Below the pieces are notes generated by a model. That model worked only from the letters and a program-made list of their open reading frames with translations, was not told the origin of the DNA and ran no database searches. 64,000 bases of DNA from Scleroderma bovista. Lineage: Eukaryota > Basidiomycota > Agaricomycetes > Boletales > Sclerodermataceae. Within the stretch, counting starts at the first letter, position 1. Every line of letters starts with the position of its first letter. Shown one piece after another: positions 20,549 through 30,177 of this stretch. The position numbers and the translations under genes are program-made. Location: assembly GCA_037178675.1 (NCBI GenBank), contig JAYMGJ010000523.1:1-64000 (forward strand). Direction: 5' to 3'.

Positions 20549-22331
20549 TTAGCGTGAGAGGCTTTCTAAGGGGCCTGGCTTAGTCGGGTAGGCTTTGTGA
20601 TAGTCGGCCACGAGTTCTGATGCGTGTCCTAGCTCGGTCGCGATCAACCAAGATGTTTCTTCGTCGGTACCTTCGTAACCAGCCCATCTAACTAGGTAAA
20701 GGAGTGGGCATTGGCGTCGACGTCGGTCGAACTTTGAGTCGAGGATCTCGGTGATCTCGAACTCGGGTTCGCCGTCGACTTCGATGGGAGGTGGTGGAGG
20801 TTGTGACCGATTCGGTATTGTATTCGGTGTCGCTGGTTCGAGTTGTGAGACGTGGAAGACGGGATGGACAGCACGCATAGAGTCGGGGAGACGGATTGTG
20901 AATGATAGAGTGCCGACTTGGGCGATGATTGGGTAGGGACCGAGATTCTTCTCGGAGAGTTTCTTTGACAGTCGGGTAGACCTAAAGTACTTGGCTTTGA
21001 CGAATACTTGATCACCGACTTTGAAATCGGGTGCGGGTGATCTTCTGGCGTCAGCAGGGCCTTGGTACCTTTTCTGGGCAGCAGCCATCTCTTCACGTAG
21101 GTACTCATGCAATGACTCTAAGTCAACTGCGTATTCCCGTGCCCGAGCCGACGAGAGGTCGCGCTCGGGGTGCACAGCGAGGTTCGGGTGGTATCCTTTG
21201 TTCGCGAAGAACGGTGATACACCAGTCGTAGCGCTAGGGGCATTGTTGTAGGCGAACTCGGCGAGAGGTAAGAGATCCGACCAATTGTCCTGCTGGTAGT
21301 TGCAGTACATCCTGAGGTATTGCTCGAGTGTTTGGTTAGCTCGCTCGGTCTGTCCGTCACCTTCTGGGTGATAGCCCAAAGTGAAATGTAATTTCATATC
21401 TAGGGCCTTACCGAGTGATCGGAAGAAATGCGAGACGAACTCTGAGCCTCGGTCAGACGTTACATGCGCGGGGACGCCGTGCTTAGCGAAGACGTGGAGT
21501 AAGAAGAGCTGTGCGAGCTCGGGGGAGGTTATTGTGTCGTGAGTCGGGATGAATATGGCTTGCTTTGATAGTCGGTCAATGACTACCAGTATGGCTGTAA
21601 AGCCGGATGAGGATGGGAGTTGCTCGATGAAATCCATCGAGATGGAGTTCCATGGTCGGTCGGGGACCGGTAATTGCTTGAGCATCCCATAGGGTCGGTG
21701 ACGTGGCGTCTTGGCTCGGGCGCAGGACGTGCAGGACTTAACGTAGTCCTTCACGTAGGTACGAATGCCTGGCCATGTGTATTCGCGACGAATGAGCTCT
21801 AGGGTGCGGTTCTGACCGAAGTGTCCCGATAGGGGATGGTCATGCTTGTATCTGAGAACACGAAGACGTAGGTCATCGGCCTCGGGGACGTACATGCGGC
21901 CATCGAGACGTAGGTAACCAGTCTCATCGGTCGACCATCGGGGATTCGAGGTGTCCGAGAGGTGGGCTTTAGCGATGGGATCGGTCGGGAGGTTGGCTAG
22001 GATATCGGCGTGGAGACGCTCAACGTCCATGAGTGCACTAGCTCTGAGTACTGGGGCGTGTAGGCATGTCGCGCGAAGGGAGTTGGTGAGCTGTTCAGCC
22101 GTGAACACCGGTCGGAGGTTCTGTGGGTTGACTCGGGCGAAGCCCCTATCCCCCTCTTTGGGGTAGACGTCCCAGCGTCTAGTCAAGGCGTCGGGCTTTG
22201 CACCAAGTTTACCAGGTCGGAAACGAATGATCAGGTTAAAAGAAGAAAGATATTCTGATCATCGCGCTTGCCGACGGGTAAGAACCTTAGAGGTAGAAAA
22301 GTACTCCAAATTTTTATGGTCGGTCACGACG
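20549..22331 (-). pseudogene. Gypsy pol 3' part: RNase H tail, integrase, chromodomain
   Basis: It begins in the last part of RNase H ([20 protein letters not shown]), where a TGA at 22259-22261 replaces the usual Trp. A 545-codon open frame follows. It holds the HHCC zinc-binding module (HPLSGHFGQNRTLE, later CTSCARAK), an integrase core with the DDE triad (SMDFIEQLP, VTSDRGSEF, GQTERANQTLE) and a GPY-like region. It ends in a chromodomain (FEITEILD, LYLVRWAGYEG, SWLIATEL), which targets integration to marked chromatin in chromoviruses. Upstream, the frame jumps from the end of the protease linker straight into RNase H: about 1.4 kb with the reverse transcriptase is absent. Confidence 0.93.
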
Positions 22332-23246
22332 TCAATCGGGAAGGCAGTCGATGAATGCCCGAAGGGTTTCGAGCTCGACGGGGGAGAGAGAGTAGAGTCT
22401 ACCGGGCGGTAGAGGCGCTCCTTCTTCCAGTTCTATCTTGAGGTCATGTTCCCGATGAGGCGCGAGTACCGATGCTTTCGCCTTGCTAAAGACGTCGGCA
22501 AAGTCGTGGTATGCCTCGGGGACAGAGGAGAGGTCGGGAGTAGCGTCGACCGACGCAGCACGAAAGCTACCGTCAGGCTTCAGCTGGATAGAGAACTGTT
22601 GAGAGCCATCTAGCTGACAAGCCTTCAGAAAGGCTGCAGCGTTGATGAGAGCGATAGGAGGTGCCCGAAGACCGGGAGCCTGAGGCGAGTCGGTCGGGGA
22701 AGGAGACGAGACTGACGTAACGTCAAGTCTCAGCGCGCTCGGTGAGGGCGCTACAGGGTCGGGGAGTGAGCTCGGGGTTGGCACTTGCTGCGTAGATGTT
22801 CTGAACTTGATACTGCTCAGTACCCAGTCAATCGACGGATTGTATCGGGTGAGCCAGTTGTGTCCGAGAACGATCTTACAGTCAGAGTCCAACGGGGTGA
22901 CATAAAATGTCATCGGGGGTGACGTCGCCAGAGGGAAAACGGATAGGTAGATCGGTTGCTTCGGTGATTATGGTGGTGGTGGTACCGTCGAATAGACGGA
23001 GAACGATCGGGGATACCGAGTAACGTGAAAGAGTGTTCATATTGGCAAATGACGGATCTACAAAACAGTGGGTAGAACCCGAATCTACTAACGCAGGAAA
23101 GGAAGGCATAGTATGGTCAACAATTGTTACAGAGGGTCGGAGAGAATTTGGATCGGAAAGAGCGGCTGCGTTGAGTCGGGCCTCCATAGGTGCACAGTTG
23201 GGAACAACGCAACTCCCACTCTGTGCGGAGTCTCGGGAGTTGCTAT
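22332..23246 (-). pseudogene. Gypsy pol 5' part: aspartic protease and linker
   Basis: Contains the retroviral-type protease motif LVDSGSTHCFVD (about 23070-23100). The frame breaks near 22910, where a run of five C on the coding strand is one base too long; the next frame continues with FYVTPLDSDCKIVLGHNWL and a Ser/Pro-rich linker. It ends at ..[14 protein letters not shown], normally the start of the reverse transcriptase, where the deletion begins. Confidence 0.85.
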
Positions 23247-24579
23247 CTATTTTTTTGCCTCAGTGGAGGCCGTCGGTTTGGCTTCCGACGTGGTGTTCGT
23301 AGTGGTGGTGGTAGCCGCCCTAGCCTTGGCTGCTCGAGAGCCTGACTTGGGGCAGTCCTTGGCCTTGTGGCCAGTTGCACCACAGAACATGCACAGATTC
23401 ATGTCGAACCTGCGCTTGCGTTCCTCTGAGGTCAGCTTGCCGTCCTTGCCGAGCTTGTCCGAAAGCTCAGTAGTCTTGCCCGACTTGTTAGTTTTCTGAG
23501 TCGGGGTTGACGACGAAGAGGACTGGGCAGCGTTGCCCGAGGATTTACCCTTATCGGTTTTACCCGACTTGGTGTTGGGGGTGTTGGTACTAGTGTTGGT
23601 AGAGGTCTTGTTCTGACGAGCGACCTCTTCCTTGCGTTCCCAATATCGGGCGTCGATCTCCTGGGTGAGGACGCGAAGACCGTTCAGAGTGCGCGGTTTA
23701 CCGACGCGGCTGATCTCGTCCTTGATTCGGTCGGGGAGACCTGTGTAGAAGTGATGACGCAAGGCGCCATCGCCGTAGCCCCGAATCTGGGACGCGATAC
23801 GGTTGAAGTCAACCACGTATCTGTTGGCACGATGGTTTTCCTTCATGCGGAGGTGGTCGAGCTGATGCTCAGCGTCGGCAACAGGGTCGTGAGGACCGAA
23901 GGTGGTTTGGAGTTCAATGACGAACTCTTCCCAATCGGTCATCCAGATCAGACGGTTGTGGGGGTCTCCTGCACCGAGTAGGTCTGGCTCGAACCATTTG
24001 AGAGCCATTCCTTTCAGATAGGATTGCGCGAATGTGACCTTGGTTCGGTCAGTACGAAACGCCTTCGGTCAGTCCTGGAAGTTGAGCTCGCACTGGACTA
24101 GGAATGTGCACAACTTCTTTGGATCGGTCCTGTCGAAGGTGTCGGGTTCGTGCACCTTGGTGCGAGACGAAGACTCGGATGAGCGCAAAGATCGCGCGAG
24201 TCTGTCGATAGCGATGGAGAGGTTATTGAAAATGACTAGACCGGCCTCTTCTTGGTCGGGGATGCCCTCAATAGGGTCTTCACCGCCATCATCAGGGTTT
24301 GGGTCGTCGGGACCATCACCGCCGGGACCACCGTCACCGGGGCCATTGTCATCGGGATGGTCATCACCTAGGTCATCGCCGAGGTCTTCGACGAAGGCCC
24401 CAGGTGGGCGACGCTGAGCGGGGGAGGAGGCTCTCCGAGCGGAGAAGCCTTGGAACTGGGAGACAGAGTCGGGTGAGCGCCTGAGGCTAGTCAAGGCGCT
24501 CAAAGCAGCTGCCCGACGAGTGTCGGACGCTGAGGGTTCTGGGTTGTTTGCGCGAGCGGGTTTGGATTGTCCTGGACAT
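23247..24579 (-). pseudogene. Gypsy gag with CCHC zinc knuckle
   Basis: The likely start ATG is at 24577-24579 (MSRTIQTRSR), but the frame shifts by one base soon after. The frame then runs through an acidic Gly/Pro/Asp linker to a TGA at 24069-24071 (CGA expected, NFQD*PKAF). It continues through the capsid-like region (SYLKGMALKWFEPDLL, HHFYTGLPDRIKDEI) to the zinc knuckle CMFCGATGHKAKDC. gag ends at TAG 23247-23249. Confidence 0.87.
23250..23256 (-). promoter_or_regulatory. Probable -1 frameshift site between gag and pol
   Basis: On the coding strand gag ends GCA AAA AAA TAG: the heptamer A AAA AAA fits the X XXY YYZ slippery rule directly before the stop. A -1 slip gives a frame open through IDSNSRDS into the protease (..MEARLNAAALS). 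Ribosomal frameshifting of this kind makes Gag-Pol in many retroelements. Confidence 0.7.
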
Positions 24580-24620
24580 AGATGGTTGTGAACTCGTACA
24601 AGACTCGAGTTCGAATATAC

Positions 24621-25242
24621 TGTCAAGACCGGTTCTTCACCGATCTGATCTCTACGAGGGGTCAGGGGGTCAGGGTTGGTCTAGCGGTAAGACCGAGATG
24701 CTACGTAGCGTAGTCGCGCTTCCCGAGTAATAGGAAGGCCGACCGAGGGTCTGACGGAGAGTCTGAGGGTAAACGGTCTACGACCGAGTGCTTGCACGAG
24801 ACAGAGACGGAGAGTGCGCAGGGAGAACAGATGAGAAGTATCTTATTCGATATTCGAACTGAACTACAACAGACCGAGTATCTAGGTATTTATACTGAGT
24901 GGAACGGATGAGGCGATGTACGGGAAGTCGGGATTACCAACGAATGACGAGCGCAGTCGCGCTGCGCGCTGAGTAAGTACGGTAAGTGCGATAACCGGAT
25001 TACCGATGAGTATCGTATTAGTAATGCAACGGGACGGGAACGTATAGTAACCGGAAACAAGAAAGGAAACATATTAGGTAATAGTACAGAGAGACAGAAC
25101 GGACAACGCGCTCACCGATCGGTGGCGATACAGGACAGATAGCAAGAAACGGAAAAGGGAGTACATACAATAGACGGACGGCGAACGCGTGGACGTGATC
25201 GGACAATAGGGTACAGGGTGATCGGATGTCACGGTCGTGACA
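24621..25242 (-). repeat. Gypsy 5' LTR
   Basis: 622 bp. It differs from the 3' LTR by one missing G near 24675 and one C-to-T at a CpG (acgCg against acgTg, near 25196). TATAAATA on the reverse strand at 24887-24894. Confidence 0.93.
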
Positions 25243-25305
25243 GGATCATTCAATATAGGCGTTATCTTCCATGTTCACTGTACCAAACCTGTTTGGTGCG
25301 TGACA

Positions 25306-27154
25306 CCGCATTGGGGAAGGCGCCTTCTATGTCTAAAAACAGAGCGGATACGACCTTACCTTGCCTCCAGGCGTTGCGGATTGTGCTCTCGAGCAGGTGT
25401 AGGGAGTCTTCTGTTGTGCGTCCAGGTCTGCCACCGAAATGCGTGGCCGGCAACAGATTGTGGGCTTCTAGGATGTAGGACGCTCTGTCTGTGACTATGG
25501 AAGACAGTAGCTTTGTGGTGGTGTTCAGCAGGGCTATAGGGCGATATGCCTTGGGGACCGAGTAGTCGGGCTTGCCAGGTTTACATAGTATGACGGTGAT
25601 GGATTCTCTCCACGGGTTGTAGTGCGTGCGTAGTTTGATTGCGGCATTGAAAAGGGGGAGGAGGTAGTCGAATAGTTGGCGGCATCTCTGGAACACGATG
25701 TTGGCGACGCTGTCCGGGCCGGGTGCTTTGTATGGGCTGAGTTTGTTGACGGCCGCTGCGAGTTGTTCTTGCGTGATCTCCGTCCAGCCTTCTATCGGTT
25801 CTAGGTACTGGTAGTCGTCTGGGACTGAGGATGACGCTGGGGGGGGCGGGAAGAGGGTGCTCGCCAGGAGGGCACTTTTCTCTTCGTTAGTAGCTGCGAG
25901 TGTTATGTTCCCGTCTGCAGACCGACTTTTGAGGGTGGGGATGCGTGACTTCCCTCCGTCACCTCCTGGGTTTGTGATATACTTGCTTGCGATCCATACG
26001 TCGTTACCTGCCATGTCTTCCAGCCAGTCTTTCCAATGCATCTCCTTGGTCACCTGGATTTCCTTGTCTAGTTCCTTCTCTTTCTCCTTTAGGTGGGTGT
26101 GGCTGATGTGTTCCGGTAACGCCCTGAACCTGTACGCCTGTTTACGTAGGTGCTTGAGTTCGTCTGCGCGTTTGGTGAGGTCTTTGGTCCACCACCATTT
26201 CTGGTGTGGGTGCGGTTTGGTCTTTGGGACCATTGCTCCGATCACGTTGCGTAGTGTCATGTCCAGGTCACACGCTGCCACCTGGAAGGACTCCACTGTG
26301 TCCAGGGGGGCAGGAGGGTCTATGCCGCTCAGCGCGTTGTTGATAGCGGTGTTGAACTTTTCCCAGTCCACTTTGCAGTAGTTCCACGAGGGACTCTCTG
26401 CTGACGCTGCCAGGGACATGTTGAACTGAGTGAGGATTGGGACGTGGTCTGTGTTGGGACCTCTCCGTTCTGGATCCGTGTCGCATGTGTGGTCTGTGCA
26501 GAAGACATTGTCGGGGCGTGTCCAGTTGCTGGAGCTAGTCGATTGGAGGGTCAGGACGTCCTTGGGAAGGATCTGCGTTAGGCCGTAGTCTGCTAAGACG
26601 TCGATTAGCTTCTGAGAGGCTTCGAGTGCTACTCCCGTAAAGAGGTGGTTGTTCCTGTCTTCGTCCCAGAGCGGGTGGTGGTGGTTGAAGTCGCCGAGCC
26701 ACACCAAGTGGTCCTGTTCCGTAGGGCGGAGGGATGGCAGGTTACCTGGGAGGAACCTTTCCATCGCGGAGACGGTGTCATCATGGGTACAGTCGTTGTA
26801 TATGTTGAATACAGTGCAGAGCCCCTGTGACGTCCGAAGCTGGACGACCACGACATCCGCTGATGGGAATTCAATCTGTTTCCAAGTGTCAGTGCTGATT
26901 TTGGAGCTGACTAGTGTTACCGCTCTAGGTTTTTCCCTGTTCGTATATTTGGCTGTGGGGTAGACTACTCTCCAGTGTGTGTTTGCCTTCATGTTGCCTA
27001 GCGAGTTGAGCGACGGTTCTTGTATTGCTAGGATGTCCCACTCTCCTGGGGGGATGCTGTTGATGAGCGTTAGTTGCGCGATGTGAGATTTATTGAGGTT
27101 TTGTTGCCATATTCGAAGTTTGTCCAGCATGGTATGGGTGGGTGTGTCTGTCAT
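25306..27154 (-). pseudogene. LINE ORF2, 5' part (endonuclease and RT fingers)
   Basis: This part starts at ATG 27152-27154, overlapping the ORF1 stop by ATGA. Residues 1-240 form an apurinic-type endonuclease: QQNLNKS, LAIQEPSLN, WLGDFNHHHPLW, a DNV box and NTDHVPIL hold the catalytic residues that nick target DNA. The reverse transcriptase starts about residue 470 (YKAPGPDS, YRPIALLNTTTKLL, FGGRPGRTTEDS) and reaches the first active-site Asp (FLDIEGAF). The frame is then cut by element A after ..FPNAV. No stop before the insertion. The rest is at 14481-16550. Confidence 0.93.
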
Positions 27155-27617
27155 AGGGAGTCAGGTGAGTGTGGGGGCTCGGACTGCGCGTTGTGGGGCG
27201 TCGGTGTTGGGGAGGGGGATATGTGTATGCAAAGAGGGGAGAGTGGGGGGCCGATCTTGGGGGTTGGCGGGAGGGAGAAAGGGTAGGTGTAGGACGGAGC
27301 CTTCCCCTTGTCGGGGTTGGCAGGAGCAGGTTCTTTGGGGTCTTGTGAGGCGGCATTTGTATTCGGCTGTCTCTGCTGGATGGTTAGGGTGCCTGAGGAG
27401 GACTTGCCGAGTGTTTGTTGGAGCTGGGGGTGGCGAGTTGTGTCCTGGGTGGGGTGGGGTGATCTTGTTTGAGCTATGGGTGCGTACTGCTTGGGTGGGA
27501 GTGTTGCATGGGTCCATGGTTCACCGGTCAGAAAGTATGGGGTGGCGTTTTCCGGAATCTTGGCATTTAGCTCCTCTAGTCTCTTCATGTAGTCGGGACA
27601 TCCTTTGTCCGAACTGC
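27151..27617 (-). pseudogene. LINE ORF1, 3' part
   Basis: It continues ORF1 after the solo LTR (..SSDKGCPDYMKRLEEL..), finishing the third zinc knuckle and then a Pro/Thr/Ser-rich tail. The TGA stop at 27151-27153 overlaps the ORF2 start. Confidence 0.82.
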
Positions 27618-28248
27618 TGTTACGACCATGCCCAACTCCGGGTCTTATCCGGTCACTCCGGTCGCATCGCAACTCTACAGCTCAACTCCGGTCGCTCAAC
27701 ACTTACTCCGGTCACGCTCATGCAGATAACCTTCCGTTAAGCACGACCCTTGGTCTATGCTCCATTCGCTCGTTACCACACTTCGCCATTTACCCTGTCT
27801 TGACGTGAGTTCTCCGTGAACTCGATATATCCTATACCTTGTAGCATTTTCACCTGACCTGATTTATTTTACCCGGACCTGACTTTATTTTCATCGGACC
27901 TGACCTAGTACTTTCTCCGGTTGTCCCTTGTCCGCCTTTTAGGCTGTTTACTTGTCACCGTATATACTCGACCATAGTTCTTACTTAGTATAAGTACTCT
28001 GTAGTTTATCCTGTACTCCTCAGTCTGAAATCAACTTAGTCACTACTCCAGTCTCTGCCCGTCTCCATCTCTATCTTCTTGACCGGAACCTACGCAAGGG
28101 ATCAACGCTCGTTGTCCTTAGTCGTTGAATCCAAGTGGTCACCAACTCTGGCCGGACTAATCTTTTGTCCAGCCCTCTGCTCTCCCCCTTCGTCCGCTTT
28201 CGTCCGGACTTGACCGGACCCCCTACCGGAGTAGACCCGGACTTGACA
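27618..28248. mobile_element. Solo LTR (LTR-B copy 1) inside LINE ORF1
   Basis: 631 bp, TGTTACGACC..ACTTGACA, rich in actccggtc motifs. GAACTGC flanks it on both sides (27611-27617, 28249-28255); removing one copy restores ORF1. A second copy is at 61837-62478. No internal retrotransposon sequence is present, as after recombination between two LTRs. Confidence 0.88.
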
Positions 28249-29762
28249 GAACTGCCATGTGAGGTGGATTTACAATTTACGCAGTAGTTTGTTTGGTAGG
28301 CGTTGCATAGGTGTTCCCAGTGGGGGCCTCCGCATGTCCCGCAGGTGTCCTTCTCCTCTTTGCAGTCCTTCGAGAAATGTCCCCATCTCTGGCACTTGAG
28401 GCAGCGCAAGGGTTCTTTCTTGTCTTTGTGGGCGCAGAGCTTGGAGTGATTGAGGTAGAGACTGATGCTGATGAGTTTGTTTGCGGCTTGTGGGGAGGTC
28501 AGGGAGAGGAGGACATGGGCTACGCGCTGTTTGAAGCTGCGACGGGCTGGGTCTTTGATCCACTTGATGGCGCTGACCGATTCTGCAGGGAATCTGTTCT
28601 CTTGTTCGATTTTCCGTAGAATATCCGGATCTGTGAGGTCAGTGAGGACTGGAACAAAGGGGACTACCATGTTGAATAATCTGTCTTTGACTCGTGCTTT
28701 CCTGTCTAGTTTCTTGAGGAAGGTCGCTTTTCTGGTTGGTTCCTTTATCCAGTTTACTGCTTCAGCGCTGGGGAGTTCGAGGATGAGTCCTCCATTTCTG
28801 AGCTTGGTTAGAGCTCTGATCTTGAGGGATGGGGCGGCATCGTCTTCCAGGGGGATGAGCGCTTGCTGGAGGATTGTGATTACTGCATTCCTGGGGGTGT
28901 CTTCCCTGATGCTGGGATGATCTGGGTCGATGTCAACTAGGAGCTGTCTTTCTTTTATCGCAGCATTTCCTTTCGCATAGTCGGAGATGGGATATTTGAG
29001 GGGAGGTTGTCCGTCGTCTGCTGGGGGGGAAGGGTCTGCCAAGAGGGCCTCCCTGTATGTTGCAGCCGGAGTGGCAGTGGTAGAGGCTTGTTGACGGGGA
29101 ATTTCTTCGAGTTTAGCCAATATCTGTGGGCATAGTGTGACCAGTTCTTCCACTGATTCATTGATTACCTGGGCTGTAATCTGTAAGTCATTGTTTGCTA
29201 TGTTGGCTGCTCTTGTTATCATTTCTGCCGCTTCCCTGTTAATTTGTGTGGTGTCCTGGATTTCTTGTATTACTTCTTTCAGGCGGAGGATCTGGTTCTC
29301 GAAGTCAGAGAGGCGTGCTGCGTCTGGGTTGGGGAAGTGGGTGGTTGTGGGTGGGTGAGGGGGGAGCGCAGGCGGCGTGGCGTCGAGGATGATTGCTACG
29401 GCGCGTAAAGCCTCCGCTGTGATGGCTGTGACGCCTGGGCCTGAGAGTGCTATATTAAGTAATACCAGGCTTAGCGAGGAGTGATCAGGGTCCTGGCTGG
29501 GAGTGATTAGTAGGTGCTCGGCTAAGTGTTTCAGGGCCTGGTCTTTGGTGTTCATAGACGAGGAGAATTTAGGATTGTTGAGTAGGTCTTCTTTGGTTCT
29601 GCCTGTCGCGAGTCTGCCATATGTCGAGGTCTGTCGTCTGGTGTATACTGTGGTTCTAGGGGGGGGAGCCTGGGAGGAGGGGGTTGAAGCCGTCGGGGTA
29701 TTCGTCGGTGGGGCCGACACTATGTTGGGCGGTTCATTGTCTACTACTAGTGGGGGGGACAT
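28249..29762 (-). pseudogene. LINE ORF1, 5' part (RNA-binding zinc-knuckle protein)
   Basis: It starts at ATG 29760-29762. The N-terminus is Thr/Pro-rich, the middle contains long helices that may form a coiled coil (about residues 150-220), then comes an RRM-like region (about 290-400). The C-terminus has zinc knuckles CLKCQRWGHFSKDC and CGTCGGPHWEHLC and the start of a third (CVNCKSTSHGS), which the solo LTR splits. ORF1 proteins of this type coat LINE RNA. No stop codon before the insertion. Confidence 0.9.
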
Positions 29763-29935
29763 GTTAGTAGTGTACTGGGCGAGTCTACGGAGTAGATGAA
29801 ACAGAGTGGTACTATGCTGTTTAACGTCGTAACGTGCACGACGGGCTCAACAACAGGCAGGGTGATGAGTTTTGAACTTGCTGGTCCGGGGTCCTGATCA
29901 GGGTGCCACGTGGAGCGGAGTCAAGGAGCGTTTTT
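29763..29935 (-). other. LINE 5' untranslated region
   Basis: 173 bp between the right target duplication and the ORF1 ATG. LINE 5' UTRs usually hold an internal promoter; I see no motif that proves it. Confidence 0.6.
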
Positions 29936-29949
29936 GCTTTTCCAAGGTT
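29936..29949. repeat. Right target-site duplication of the LINE (14 bp)
   Basis: Exact copy of 12334-12347. Because the duplicated block includes the splice acceptor (ccaag), both copies keep an acceptor AG. Confidence 0.9.
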
Positions 29950-30177
29950 GCTGATAGAAAGGTCACCGTTCTACTCACCATTGGGTATACCTCTGACGAG
30001 GCCTTGTCAAATGCATGGTACTTCTGCGACAATATGTTGCGGAGCTCGGACAATGCCCTCAAATATCATATAGAGGTGATGCAGCATTGTGCAAAAAGGA
30101 TGGAGGACATTGAGATGCTAACCCATGCACCAAATGCATTGCGGCAGAAATGGGAGGAGTCTTTGGGTGGTAGGTAA
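29947..30177 (+). pseudogene. KDZ-linked gene of unknown function, 3' part
   Basis: Starts after acceptor ccaag with VADRKVTVLLTIGYTSDEAL, in phase with ..AFFPPDL at 12297. It runs 76 codons to a stop at 30177. The exon looks undamaged. It is predicted mostly helical with no motif I know. It shows that this sequence belongs to the same transposon as 118-12347. Confidence 0.6.

Larger units (their letters stand above)
18594..25242 (-). mobile_element. Ty3/gypsy chromodomain retrotransposon, RT-deleted
   Basis: A complete 6.65-kb insertion with two LTRs, a 5-bp target duplication and a polypurine tract beside the left LTR, so it reads on the reverse strand. gag, protease and integrase-chromodomain sequences are present. 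The reverse transcriptase and most of RNase H are missing, and gag and protease are frameshifted or stopped. An antisense accessory gene sits between integrase and the 3' LTR. The LTRs differ at two positions by eye, so it is young despite being defective. Confidence 0.95.
16551..25305 (-). mobile_element. LTR-like element A copy 1, interrupted by a gypsy element
   Basis: The ends TGTGAGTCAAAG (left) and GGTGCGTGACA (right) are flanked by a perfect CCGC duplication (16547-16550, 25306-25309) inside the LINE reverse transcriptase. Without the nested gypsy element it is about 2.1 kb. It is the shorter form of the 6491-8832 element and shares the ORF, TATA-like box, cttaccaatc motifs and the 5' inverted repeat (ACCAAAC-AG-GTTTGGT). 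It reads on the reverse strand. Confidence 0.88.
12348..29935 (-). mobile_element. LINE retrotransposon with RNase H, broken by nested insertions
   Basis: A non-LTR element on the reverse strand, about 17.6 kb with its insertions and about 6.6 kb without them. Order 5' to 3': 5' UTR (29763-29935), ORF1 with zinc knuckles, ORF2 with endonuclease, reverse transcriptase and RNase H, 3' UTR, poly(A). It carries a 14-bp target duplication. I see no stop codon in ORF1 or ORF2 apart from the insertions, so it was probably coding-competent when hit. The layout resembles the Tad/I group of LINEs. Confidence 0.92.
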
